A DNA stretch of 61,775 nucleotides from an uncultured Bacteroidales bacterium (GTDB lineage Bacteria > Bacteroidota > Bacteroidia > Bacteroidales > Paludibacteraceae). Location of the stretch: assembly GCA_944322025.1 (NCBI GenBank), contig CALUOH010000030.1:1-61775 (forward strand), in the 5' to 3' direction. The notes under the pieces are model-generated. The model was not told the origin of the DNA. It searched no databases and worked only from the letters and a program-made list of their open reading frames with translations. Below, piece by piece: positions 1 to 7,065 of this stretch. Every line of letters begins with the position of its first letter. Positions within the stretch are counted from its first letter, which is position 1. The translations under genes and the position numbers were made by a program.

Positions 1-2
1 TC

Positions 3-536
3 GTATCACTCGGCTACGTCCCCTACGTCAGGCGGCGCATGCGCCCCTCCGGACTGCGCATCACAGTCCGTTGGGGCCGTGTCTACACCATCTGCCCCGT
101 CGGGATACGCCAGCCCGACACCGAGGCGCAGCTCCGCTCCCGCAGCCTCCTCTCCCGCGCTACAGCCTTGGCTAAGAGCGAGTTGGCCGACCCCGCACGC
201 CGCCTCTACTGGGACACCCACGCCGCCGAACTCGGCTACAAGACAGCCCGCGGTGCCTGCATAGCCCACCACATCCGCCGTCTCCGCGTGGAGGATGCCC
301 TCCGCTCCGAGGACATCGCCCGCATGCGCCGCGTCGCCGAAGAGCGTCGCCGCCGTGCCGAGCGCGAGCGGCAGGAGCTCCTCGAAGACAACACCCCTAA
401 GCGTGAGCAACTTATCCGCGCCATCAAGCCCCACAGCCGCTGGGCGGAAGTCACCCTCCGCCGCGCGCAGCTCTACCACGAAGCCCGCCACCCCTCATCC
501 CCGCCCTCACCCTCCGGCCCCTCCCCTGCCCGCTGA
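3..536 (+). CDS. Conserved hypothetical protein, 5' end cut by the window
   Basis: The reading frame is open back to the first bases of the window, so the first in-frame ATG (position 39) is probably internal and the true start lies upstream. What remains is basic, with a conserved-looking block (RITVRWGRVYTICPVG, then DPARRLYWDTHAAELGYKTARG) that I associate from memory with a family of small Bacteroidales hypothetical proteins of unknown function. An Arg/Glu-rich stretch that could form a coiled coil follows (about residues 95-125 counted from position 39), and the end is Pro/Ser-rich. No catalytic motif, signal peptide or membrane segment is visible. The following gene, oxyR, is about 400 nt away with its own signals, so they are not an operon. 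The coding call rests on frame length and the family resemblance. Confidence 0.6.
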   Translation, partial: VSLGYVPYVRRRMRPSGLRITVRWGRVYTICPVGIRQPDTEAQLRSRSLLSRATALAKSELADPARRLYWDTHAAELGYKTARGACIAHHIRRLRVEDALRSEDIARMRRVAEERRRRAERERQELLEDNTPKREQLIRAIKPHSRWAEVTLRRAQLYHEARHPSSPPSPSGPSPAR

Positions 537-665
537 CAGCCCCCACTGCGCCCTCACCATACCCTCATCACATCCCTCCGCGCCCCTCGCGCACCCGCAC
601 TCCTAAAACCTTACCTCCTCTCGCCGCGCCTCAACGAAAATTATTCAAAAAAACACCCCCTTTTC
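537..665. other. Intergenic, pyrimidine-rich on the plus strand
   Basis: This is the first part of the roughly 400-nt gap between the hypothetical gene and oxyR. It is strongly C/T-rich on the plus strand, then A-rich around 635-650. I see no open frame with family resemblance and no clear terminator for the upstream gene. The rest of the gap holds a plus-strand promoter, a minus-strand small-RNA candidate and an OxyR-type operator, listed separately. Confidence 0.5.
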
Positions 666-697
666 TTTGCGCCTCTGGACTATTTCCGCTAACTTCG
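666..697 (+). promoter_or_regulatory. Candidate plus-strand promoter facing oxyR
   Basis: TTTG at 666-669, a 20-nt spacer and TAACTTCG at 690-697 match the Bacteroidota promoter (TTTG, 19-20 nt, TAnnTTTG) with one substitution. Transcription would start near 704, giving oxyR a leader of about 235 nt that is antisense to the small-RNA candidate at 754-863. No other good plus-strand promoter is visible before oxyR. Confidence 0.45.
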
Positions 698-753
698 CAC
701 ACCGTACCCCGCGCGTCGCGGCAAACCCCGCGCACGTGCGGCACGCATAGGCA

Positions 754-792
754 CAAAAAAAATCGGAACCGTCATCCGTCTTGACGGCTCCG
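754..792 (-). terminator. Intrinsic terminator of the small RNA candidate
   Basis: On the minus strand, UCGGAGCCGUCA pairs with UGACGGUUCCGA around a 7-nt loop and is followed directly by eight U. One pair is G-U in minus-strand RNA but A-C on the plus strand. This mismatch and the side of the U-tract both show that it works for minus-strand transcription. No minus-strand protein gene ends here. Confidence 0.75.
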
Positions 793-863
793 ACACTCGG
801 TGCTTAATCTTTCTTACAAATACCTCTACGCGAAAGTACCATCGACGGATTTGGATACTTGCT
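754..863 (-). ncRNA. Small RNA candidate divergent from oxyR (OxyS-like position)
   Basis: A complete minus-strand transcription unit of about 109 nt lies upstream of oxyR without coding capacity. Its promoter (869-899) places the 5' end near 862. The RNA would begin with a hairpin (AAGUAUCC pairing with GGUACUU, one bulged U, 12-nt loop). A single-stranded, A/G-rich linker of about 40 nt follows, then a 12-bp terminator hairpin and U8. An OxyR-type operator (899-934) touches the -33 element, so activation by oxidised OxyR is a natural inference. E. coli OxyS is also about 109 nt and divergent from oxyR, but I see no sequence similarity. It could instead be an unrelated RNA or a stub of oxyR regulation. 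Structure and length are read from sequence; function is inference. Confidence 0.6.
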
Positions 864-868
864 TACGC

Positions 869-899
869 CAAAGGTATTATATATAGTGCGTTTTTACAA
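869..899 (-). promoter_or_regulatory. Promoter of the small RNA candidate
   Basis: On the minus strand: TTG (899-897), a 20-nt spacer, then TACCTTTG (876-869), an exact TAnnTTTG match. The -33 element abuts the OxyR-type operator at 899-934, which suits an activator bound immediately upstream. Confidence 0.65.
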
Positions 900-934
900 T
901 TGATACAGTCTATAAGCATATCGACAAAATCTAT
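899..934. promoter_or_regulatory. OxyR-type operator between oxyR and the small RNA
   Basis: Read on the minus strand the site is ATAG-N7-CGAT-N6-ATAG-N7-CAAT. The E. coli OxyR tetramer site is ATAG-N7-CTAT-N7-ATAG-N7-CTAT. Fourteen of sixteen tetramer bases agree, and the only spacing change is one base in the middle. It ends 7 nt before the oxyR start codon and overlaps the -33 element of the divergent small RNA by one base. That would suit autorepression of oxyR and activation of the RNA. Binding itself is inferred. Confidence 0.6.
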
Positions 935-940
935 ATATCT

Positions 941-1867
941 ATGACAATCCAGCAAATACAGTACATCGTCGCGCTCAACCGCCACCGCCACTTCTCCAAC
1001 GCAGCCGAAGAATGCGGCGTCTCTCAGCCCACACTCAGCACAATGATACAGAAACTCGAGGACGAACTCGACGTAAAGATATTTGACCGCGCACGCCACC
1101 CCATCGCGCCCACACCCATAGGCGAAAAAATCATCCGTCAGGCCGAACGCACGCTCAACGAGATGAACCGCATAGGCGAAATCGTCACCGACGAAACCTC
1201 ATCCCTCAACGGCTCACTCAAACTCGGCATCATACCCACCATCGCTCCCTACATCGTCCCCCGCTTCATCGGCCTGTTCACCAGGAAAAACCCCACCGTC
1301 ACACTCACGGTCAACGAAATGACCACCGCCAACATCATCAAAAACCTCGAACAGGGCGCACTCGACATGGCAATACTCGCCACACCCCTCGAACACCACT
1401 CCCTGCTCGAAATACCCCTCTACTACGAACACTTCGTAGCATACATAGGCGAAAACAACCCCCTCCTCGACAACGAGATATTCCCCCCAAATCCCCCCGA
1501 AGAGGGCATGTGGGTCTTGCAGGAAGGCCACTGCCTCCGCAATCAGGTCGCCATCTACTGCCACATGAAAAACAACGCCAACCACATCTATGAGGCTGGC
1601 GCAATAGATACACTCGTAAAAATAGTCGACTGCAACGGCGGCTACACGCTCATCCCCGAACTCCACGTCCAGTTCCTCAACGAAGAGCAGCGCCTCCGCA
1701 CGCGCCCCGTCCTCAATCCCCCCGCCGTACGCGAAGTATCCATCGTCGTCCGCGAAGACTACGTAAAAGAGCGCATGCTCAACGCCGTCGCCGACGTCAT
1801 AAAGATGATAGTCCCCTCACACCTCATCGACGAACGCATGAAACGCTTCGCCATAAGGCTCAAGTGA
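941..1867 (+). CDS. oxyR: OxyR, LysR-type hydrogen peroxide sensor
   Basis: A 308-residue LysR-family regulator. The N-terminal winged helix-turn-helix is at about residues 1-60 (GVSQPTLSTMIQKLE is the recognition region), and the effector domain spans about 90-300. The redox pair is clear: GHCLRNQ holds C198, and C207 follows nine residues later, the same spacing as C199 and C208 of E. coli OxyR, which form a disulfide on oxidation by H2O2. The regulator should therefore control peroxide-defence genes directly rather than respond to a metabolite. ATG at 941 gives the expected N terminus. The next gene, apbE, converges from the other strand. An OxyR-like operator and a divergent small RNA lie upstream, suggesting autoregulation. 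Neither dps nor a catalase gene is in view. Confidence 0.95.
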   Translation: MTIQQIQYIVALNRHRHFSNAAEECGVSQPTLSTMIQKLEDELDVKIFDRARHPIAPTPIGEKIIRQAERTLNEMNRIGEIVTDETSSLNGSLKLGIIPTIAPYIVPRFIGLFTRKNPTVTLTVNEMTTANIIKNLEQGALDMAILATPLEHHSLLEIPLYYEHFVAYIGENNPLLDNEIFPPNPPEEGMWVLQEGHCLRNQVAIYCHMKNNANHIYEAGAIDTLVKIVDCNGGYTLIPELHVQFLNEEQRLRTRPVLNPPAVREVSIVVREDYVKERMLNAVADVIKMIVPSHLIDERMKRFAIRLK

Positions 1868-1897
1868 CCCTGCGGCGCACCCTCCCGCGCCCTCCGC

Positions 1898-2935
1898 TCA
1901 CCTCCTCTTCACGCACTCCGGGAAATCCGCGCTCTTCCACGTCCGCATCTCCCCCCCCTCGTCATATATAATGTAGCCCTTAATGTCGCTGTACCTCTCG
2001 CAGATAGCCTTCGCCGAATCCACCCCCATCACCATGCACGCCGTAGCATACGCGTCCGCAGTCATGCAGTCATCCGCCACAATCGTCGCGCTCAGTATCG
2101 ACCTCCTCTCCGGGTATCCCGTCTTCGGGTTTATCGTGTGCGAGAACTTCCGTCCCCCCTCCTCATAGAAATTCCTGTAATTCCCCGACGTCGCCATACC
2201 CCCCTTCCTCATCAGCACCACATCCTGAAGCTCATTCGACATGCACAGCGAATCCTCCACCGGCTTGTTTATCCCAATCCTCCACGCGCCCCCCTCCGCG
2301 TTCACACCGCTCACGCTCACCTCACCCCCTATCTCCACACAATACGCCGTGCACCCCTGCGCCCTCAGCGTATCCGCCACCACATCGCACGCGAAACCCT
2401 TCGCTATCGCGCTCGCGTCAATCTTCATCTCCGGATAACGCTTCCTCACTCGCCCCTCCCCATCCACGCTCACCATCTCATACCCCACATACCTCCTCAC
2501 GCTGTCCACCTCCGCCGCCGTCACGTCGCTCCTCTCCTCTATGCCGAACCCCCACAGGTTCACCAGCGGGGCCACAGTCATGTCAAACGCCCCCCCCGTC
2601 GTCCGGCTCACCTGCATGCCGCGCCTCCACACCTTCATGAACATCGAGTCCGCCCTCACCGTCGTATCCCCCGCGTTGATGCGGTACAGCAGGCTCTCCC
2701 TGTTGAACATCGACAGCGAGCTGTCCACCTCCGCCAGAGCCCTCTCTATATTCTCCGTCAGCACCTTCCCCTCCGGCGACGCGTACGTTATATGGTACAT
2801 CGTCCCGAATGCGAAACCCTCGTGCCTCACATACTCCCTTTTAGCCTCCTTCTCCGTCGGCTGCTTCACCAAAAAGAACACCGCCACTGCCAGCAGCACC
2901 AGCGCGAATATCGTCCTGCGTGAAAGTCTTCTCAT
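1898..2935 (-). CDS. apbE: FAD:protein FMN transferase, ApbE family
   Basis: Transfers FMN from FAD onto Thr/Ser of target flavoproteins such as NqrB/NqrC or RnfG, outside the cytoplasmic membrane. The 345-residue protein starts with basic residues and one membrane anchor (about residues 8-26). The ApbE fold follows, with the motifs GFAFGTMYHI, AIAKGFACDVV, VEIGGEV, HTINPKTGYP and DDCMTADAYATAC. I place the start at the ATG at 2935 (MRRLSRR, basic plus anchor). The open frame extends 58 codons further, but those codons run through a mobile-element-like leader. The promoter lies at 3160-3190, so the leader is about 220 nt. No nqr or rnf genes are present. Codons in this gene favour G in the third position more than neighbouring genes. 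Confidence 0.93.
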   Translation of the reverse strand: MRRLSRRTIFALVLLAVAVFFLVKQPTEKEAKREYVRHEGFAFGTMYHITYASPEGKVLTENIERALAEVDSSLSMFNRESLLYRINAGDTTVRADSMFMKVWRRGMQVSRTTGGAFDMTVAPLVNLWGFGIEERSDVTAAEVDSVRRYVGYEMVSVDGEGRVRKRYPEMKIDASAIAKGFACDVVADTLRAQGCTAYCVEIGGEVSVSGVNAEGGAWRIGINKPVEDSLCMSNELQDVVLMRKGGMATSGNYRNFYEEGGRKFSHTINPKTGYPERRSILSATIVADDCMTADAYATACMVMGVDSAKAICERYSDIKGYIIYDEGGEMRTWKSADFPECVKRR

Positions 2936-2967
2936 AACAATTTGAAAATCAAAACAATCAAAACTGT

Positions 2968-3148
2968 TAAACCCAAATCGGGCGTTAGGCTTTGAGCTGA
3001 TATCCGAGTTTATGGCGAGCAGTTTTTCCCGTACTGTTCCGAAGGCATAGCGGGCTATGTCGAGGGAAAGACGGAGAAAAAATGCCGGCAGAAACCGGAA
3101 AGCAGCCAAAGAGTTTACTCAAACGTTCTAATGACCGTTTTGGGTTTA
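2968..3148. mobile_element. MITE-like element with imperfect terminal inverted repeats in the apbE leader
   Basis: A 181-bp segment is bounded by 21-bp inverted repeats: the left end begins TAAACCCAAA-TCGG and the right end, read on the minus strand, TAAACCCAAA-ACGG. Both finish in TTAG, with 17 of 21 positions equal by eye. No transposase is inside. It lies between the apbE promoter and start codon, so it makes up nearly all of the apbE mRNA leader. It may be an insertion-sequence remnant, a MITE, or a structured leader RNA whose ends pair. No clear target-site duplication is visible. The boundaries are seen; the mobile nature is inferred. Confidence 0.5.
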
Positions 3149-3159
3149 TTACTCCGCTG

Positions 3160-3190
3160 CAAAGTTACTCCAAAATACCCGTACCCCAAA
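3160..3190 (-). promoter_or_regulatory. Promoter of apbE
   Basis: On the minus strand: TTTG (3190-3187), exactly 19 nt, then TAACTTTG (3167-3160), a full consensus match. Transcription would start near 3153, just outside the right end of the inverted-repeat element at 2968-3148. Confidence 0.7.
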
Positions 3191-3237
3191 CACACCCGCC
3201 CCATTTTTCCCTCCCCTCCCACCCCTGCCCAAATGTA

Positions 3238-3300
3238 AAACAGAGTTAAAACCACGTACTCTCGAGCCAGCGGCTACGGAACGCCTCCGGAGCCTCCCCC
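3238..3300 (-). repeat. Dispersed GAGAGTACGTG repeat, copy 1
   Basis: One of eight intergenic copies in this window. The core CACGTACTCTC (3253-3263) is preceded by AGAGTTAAAAC and followed by GAGCC-AGCGGCTACGGA, so the conserved strand is the minus strand. It lies about 50 bp upstream of the apbE promoter in the divergent apbE/desulfidase gap. Flanking DNA is pyrimidine-rich on the plus strand. Confidence 0.8.
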
Positions 3301-3415
3301 GAACTATTTAATCTATTTTAGTGTGACATCCGTTGTGTATATGCCGTATTTTACCGACTTTTGCACCGTATTTTACAGGCAGGGCATACGTCCCCGCCCC
3401 ATCATCCTACAGATT

Positions 3416-4699
3416 ATGACGACAGAGGAGAGAAAAGAGATTATAGCCCTGATAAACAGGGAAGTGATTCCGGCCATAGGCTGCACCGAGCCGATAGCCG
3501 TATCGCTCTGCGTGGCAAAGGCCACAGAGCTGCTTGGCACAAGGCCCGAGAAGATAAACCTCAAGCTGAGCGCGAACATCCTTAAGAACGCCATGGGCGT
3601 AGGCATACCCGGCACAGGCATGATTGGCCTCCCCATCGCCGTCGCCCTCGGTGCGCTGATAGGCAAATCCTCCTACCAGCTTGAAGTCCTCCGTGACACC
3701 ACCCCCGAAGCTGTCGCAGAGGGCCGCCGCTTCATCGAAGAGAAGCGCATCACCATCGAGCATAAGGACACCCCCGAAAAGCTATTCATCGAAGTCGAGT
3801 GCCGCGCTGCCGGCCGTAGCGCGAAAGCCGTCATCGCAGGCTCTCACACCAACTTCATCTATCTCGAAGAGAACGGCCGTGTACTCAAAGACACCCCCCT
3901 CACCTCCTCTGCTGAGGGCGCGGACAGCAAAGACCCCGAACTCACACTCGAAAAGGTCTACGAGTTCGCCACCACGACACCCATAGACGACCTCCGCTTC
4001 ATCCTTAAAACCAGGGAACTGAACAAGGCCGTCTCCGATGCCTCTCTCAAAGGCGACTACGGCCACGCGCTTGGCCGCACCATCCGCGAAAGCATAGGCA
4101 AGCACAACATCTTTGGCAACACCACTCACATGCACATCATGTCCGCCACTGCCGCCGCCTGCGATGCACGCATGGCCGGCGCGCCCATCCCCGTGATGAG
4201 CAACTCCGGCAGCGGCAATCAGGGCATATCCGCCACAATGCCCGTGGTAGTCTATGCCGAGGACAACAACATCCCGGAGGACACGCTCATACGCGCCCTC
4301 GCGCTCAGCCACTTGACTGTGATATACATCAAGCAGAGCCTTGGCCGTCTCAGCGCGCTCTGCGGCTGTGTCGTTGCCGCCACTGGCTCCGCATGCGCCC
4401 TTACATATATGATGGGCGGCGGTTATGAGCAGGTATCCTACGCCGTGAAGAACATGGTGGCGAGCCTCACCGGCATGCTCTGCGACGGCGCGAAGCCCAG
4501 CTGCGCGCTTAAAGTGGCAAGCGGTGCGAGCACGGCCGTCATGTGTGCCATCCTCGCCGTTGAAAACCGCTCCGTGACGGAAGTCGAGGGCATCATTGAC
4601 CGCAGTGTGGACAAGTCCATTCACAACATGACTGCCATAGGCCGTGACGGCATGGCGGCCACGGACAGGATGGTACTTGACATCATGACCAGCAAGTGA
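3416..4699 (+). CDS. cyuA: L-cysteine desulfidase family protein (CyuA/YhaM, UPF0597)
   Basis: The 427-residue protein is predicted to split L-cysteine to pyruvate, ammonia and sulfide with a [4Fe-4S] cluster. Cysteines C23 (in AIGCTEP), C316, C356 (MLCDGAK) and C363 (PSCALK) match the cluster set of the Methanocaldococcus enzyme (C25, C282, C322, C329), including the 40- and 7-residue spacings. The glycine-rich GVGIPGTGMIGLP segment is also typical. The frame is open 31 codons upstream, but ATG at 3416 (MTTEERKEII) fits the family N terminus. It stands alone. A dispersed repeat copy lies in the upstream gap and no clear promoter was found. An L-serine dehydratase-like activity is the main alternative. 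Confidence 0.88.
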   Translation: MTTEERKEIIALINREVIPAIGCTEPIAVSLCVAKATELLGTRPEKINLKLSANILKNAMGVGIPGTGMIGLPIAVALGALIGKSSYQLEVLRDTTPEAVAEGRRFIEEKRITIEHKDTPEKLFIEVECRAAGRSAKAVIAGSHTNFIYLEENGRVLKDTPLTSSAEGADSKDPELTLEKVYEFATTTPIDDLRFILKTRELNKAVSDASLKGDYGHALGRTIRESIGKHNIFGNTTHMHIMSATAAACDARMAGAPIPVMSNSGSGNQGISATMPVVVYAEDNNIPEDTLIRALALSHLTVIYIKQSLGRLSALCGCVVAATGSACALTYMMGGGYEQVSYAVKNMVASLTGMLCDGAKPSCALKVASGASTAVMCAILAVENRSVTEVEGIIDRSVDKSIHNMTAIGRDGMAATDRMVLDIMTSK

Positions 4700-4705
4700 C
4701 TATCC

Positions 4706-4739
4706 CGCAGGCATTTCCGCACTCCTGCGGAAGCCTGCG
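4706..4739. terminator. Hairpin after the desulfidase gene
   Basis: CGCAGGC-(AT)-TTCCGCA pairs with TGCGGAA-GCCTGCG around a short loop, beginning 7 nt after the stop codon. There is no T-run, so termination is uncertain. Confidence 0.35.
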
Positions 4740-4798
4740 TGGACGGATGACATATCGGGGCGCACGGCCGCAGCGGCTGCGCGCCTCTCTTTTTGCTG

Positions 4799-4829
4799 TT
4801 GCTTCGTATCGATAAAATGACTATCTTCG
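4799..4829 (+). promoter_or_regulatory. Promoter of the amgK-murU operon
   Basis: TTG at 4799-4801, 20 nt, then TATCTTCG at 4822-4829, one base from TAnnTTTG. It would give a leader of about 55 nt before the kinase start at 4892. Confidence 0.5.
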
Positions 4830-4891
4830 CATCCGGTTTTACTGCCGTTCCGATAGCGGGGTAAGTCCGTCATTATAAATCAGAATACTTC

Positions 4892-6310
4892 ATGCCAATG
4901 TCGGAGGAAAAACTCAGGGAGCTTTATGTGCGCTGTGCGGGCGAAGAGCCTCTCTCTGTCGTTCCCTTGCCCCAGTCCGGCTCTAACCGCCGCTATTTCA
5001 GGCTGTCGGGGCGCGGCGGACGCACCGCCGTGGGCGTATTGGGCACATCGGTGGAGGAGAACCGCGCCTTTGTGACCATAGCCCGCCATTTCAGGAGCAG
5101 GGGGTTGAACGTCCCGGAAGTCTATGCCGTGGCGGACGACATGACAGCATATATACAGGAGGACCTCGGCGACACGACCCTCTTCGGTGCACTCTCCGGC
5201 GGCATTGGCGGCAGTGGGGTAGAGCCGCTCCTCGTCAGGACTGTGGAGGCTCTCGCCGACATTCAGATGCGCGGTGCCGAAGGTCTCGACTTCTCCGTCT
5301 GCTACCCCCAGCCCGACTTCGACCGCAGGACGGTGATGTTCGACCTCAACTACTTCAAATACTGCTTCCTGAAACCCTCTGGCACTGACTTCTTGGAGAC
5401 GCGCTTGGAGGACGACTTCCAGCGTATGGCGGACTTGCTGACCGGGGAGACCTGCGTTGCCTTCATGTACCGCGACTTCCAGTCGCGCAATGTGATGCTG
5501 AAAGACGGCGTACCCTACTTCATTGACTTTCAGGGTGGACGTCGCGGCCCGGTGCATTACGATGTTGCCTCGTTCGTTTGGCAGGCGAAAGCCGGCTATC
5601 CCGCCGGCCTGAAAGAGCGTCTTGTCTCTGCATACATCGCCGCCTTGCGCCGATATGTGGCTGTGGATGAGGCGGAGTTCCGTGACCGTCTCCGCCATTT
5701 TGTGCTCTTCCGCACATTGCAGGTACTCGGCGCATACGGCTACCGTGGCTGGTTTGAGCGAAAGCCGCATTTCATTGAGAGCATACCTTTCGCGCTCGGC
5801 AATCTGCGTGCGCTGCTTGAACGCCCCTTTGCTGAATACCCTTATCTGACGGATGTGCTCTCCGCCATGCTCTCGCGTCTCGCTGGGCAGGAAAGGAAGC
5901 GTTTGACCGTGCGGGTTTACAGCTTCTCATATAAAAAAGGTCTGCCGGACGATGACTCCGGCAATGGGGGCGGCTACGTGTTCGACTGCCGTGCGCTCAA
6001 TAACCCCGGCCGTTATGAGCGGTATAAGAACCTGACCGGCATGGATGCCGGGGTGGTGAAGTTCATAGAGGACGACGGCGGGGTGTTCGCTTTTCTGGAG
6101 AGCGTCTACCGCCTTGTGGATGCGCACGCCGCGCAATTCATCGGGCGCGGCTTCACTGACATGATGGTGGCGTTCGGTTGCACGGGCGGACAGCACCGCT
6201 CTGTCTATTGCGCCGAACGTACGGCGGAACACATCGCGGCGAAGTTCGGTGCCGATGTGCGGCTGATACATAGGGAACAGGGAGTGGATAAAATCATACG
6301 GGGAAGATGA
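4892..6310 (+). CDS. amgK: AmgK-like amino-sugar kinase fused to a RapZ C-terminal domain
   Basis: Residues 1-330 form an aminoglycoside-phosphotransferase fold with the catalytic loop YRDFQSRN (D195, N200) and the metal-binding IDFQ (D212). This is the pattern of AmgK, which phosphorylates N-acetylmuramate or GlcNAc at C1 in cell-wall recycling. Residues 337-460 match the C-terminal domain of RapZ (YVFDCRALNNP; GCTGGQHRSV), the part that binds glucosamine-6-phosphate in E. coli. The next gene, a MurU-like uridylyltransferase, overlaps by four bases (ATGA), so the two are translationally coupled. Together they would convert free MurNAc to UDP-MurNAc. The fused domain may sense an amino-sugar phosphate or bind RNA; that is inference. 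Substrate assignment is from family and neighbour. Confidence 0.85.
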   Translation: MPMSEEKLRELYVRCAGEEPLSVVPLPQSGSNRRYFRLSGRGGRTAVGVLGTSVEENRAFVTIARHFRSRGLNVPEVYAVADDMTAYIQEDLGDTTLFGALSGGIGGSGVEPLLVRTVEALADIQMRGAEGLDFSVCYPQPDFDRRTVMFDLNYFKYCFLKPSGTDFLETRLEDDFQRMADLLTGETCVAFMYRDFQSRNVMLKDGVPYFIDFQGGRRGPVHYDVASFVWQAKAGYPAGLKERLVSAYIAALRRYVAVDEAEFRDRLRHFVLFRTLQVLGAYGYRGWFERKPHFIESIPFALGNLRALLERPFAEYPYLTDVLSAMLSRLAGQERKRLTVRVYSFSYKKGLPDDDSGNGGGYVFDCRALNNPGRYERYKNLTGMDAGVVKFIEDDGGVFAFLESVYRLVDAHAAQFIGRGFTDMMVAFGCTGGQHRSVYCAERTAEHIAAKFGADVRLIHREQGVDKIIRGR

Positions 6311-7053
6311 AAGGGTTTATACTTGCTGCCGGTCTCGGCACTCGCTTGCGGCCTTATACTGACACACGCCCGAAGGCACTCGTGCCGCTCTGCGGTCGTC
6401 CGTTGCTTGACATAGTGGCGGAGCGGCTTGTCGCTGCGGGGTGCAGTGAGTTGATTGTGAATGTGCACCATTTCGCGGAGCAGATATTGGAGCATCTGGC
6501 CGATAGGGACTACGGCGTGCCTGTTAGTGTATCCGATGAGCGCGACATGCTGCGCGATACTGGCGGCGCGATACGCCATGCAGCGCCTTATTTGTCTGGA
6601 GATGAACCTGTACTCGTGCACAATGTGGACATTATCTCCAACCTTGATTTGAGGCGTTTCTGCTCCATGCACCGCAGTGGCGATATTGCTACCCTGCTTG
6701 TCTCGGACAGGGAGACCTCCCGCTATCTGCTCTTCGGTGCGGACGGCGTGCTGAAGGGCTGGACTAATGTGAAGACGGGCGAGGTAAAGCCCCCCTATGG
6801 CGTGATAGACCCGGCGCAATGTCTGCGCCGCGCCTTTTCCGGCATACATATTATATCGCCCGAAGCCGTGCGGATGATGGAAGCCTTTCCTGAGAAGTTC
6901 TCCATAATAGACTTTTACCTCTCTGCCGCCGCAACGCACACCATACGCGCTTGCGAGATGCCCGGTGTGCGGATTATGGATGTCGGCAAGGCCGACTCGC
7001 TCTCGGCGGCGGAACGGATGTTCGCCGGGATAAATAGGACGATGCAAGATTAA
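6307..7053 (+). CDS. murU: MurU-like nucleotidyltransferase (sugar-1-phosphate uridylyltransferase)
   Basis: The 248-residue protein carries the sugar-nucleotidyltransferase signature AAGLGTRLRPYTDTRPKAL at the N terminus, and HNVDII supplies the metal-binding Asp. Length and pairing with an AmgK-like kinase point to N-acetylmuramate alpha-1-phosphate uridylyltransferase, which makes UDP-MurNAc for peptidoglycan recycling in the cytoplasm. It overlaps the kinase gene by four bases. A hexose-1-phosphate (mannose or glucose) substrate is the alternative from sequence alone. The TatD nuclease gene follows after 12 nt and is probably co-transcribed. Confidence 0.85.
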   Translation: MKGFILAAGLGTRLRPYTDTRPKALVPLCGRPLLDIVAERLVAAGCSELIVNVHHFAEQILEHLADRDYGVPVSVSDERDMLRDTGGAIRHAAPYLSGDEPVLVHNVDIISNLDLRRFCSMHRSGDIATLLVSDRETSRYLLFGADGVLKGWTNVKTGEVKPPYGVIDPAQCLRRAFSGIHIISPEAVRMMEAFPEKFSIIDFYLSAAATHTIRACEMPGVRIMDVGKADSLSAAERMFAGINRTMQD

Positions 7054-7065
7054 TTGATTGGGAAT

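Noticed and set aside
863..1099. 78-codon minus-strand frame overlapping the oxyR start and small-RNA promoter
   Set aside because: It is antisense to the start of oxyR and runs through the operator; the unit downstream has a non-coding RNA layout.
2936..3109. 58-codon N-terminal extension of ApbE
   Set aside because: It is encoded by the inverted-repeat element, begins close to the promoter and would bury the membrane anchor; the ATG at 2935 fits the family.
3782..5770. Minus-strand frames of 280 and 296 codons opposite the desulfidase and kinase
   Set aside because: Shadows of GC-rich genes on the other strand.
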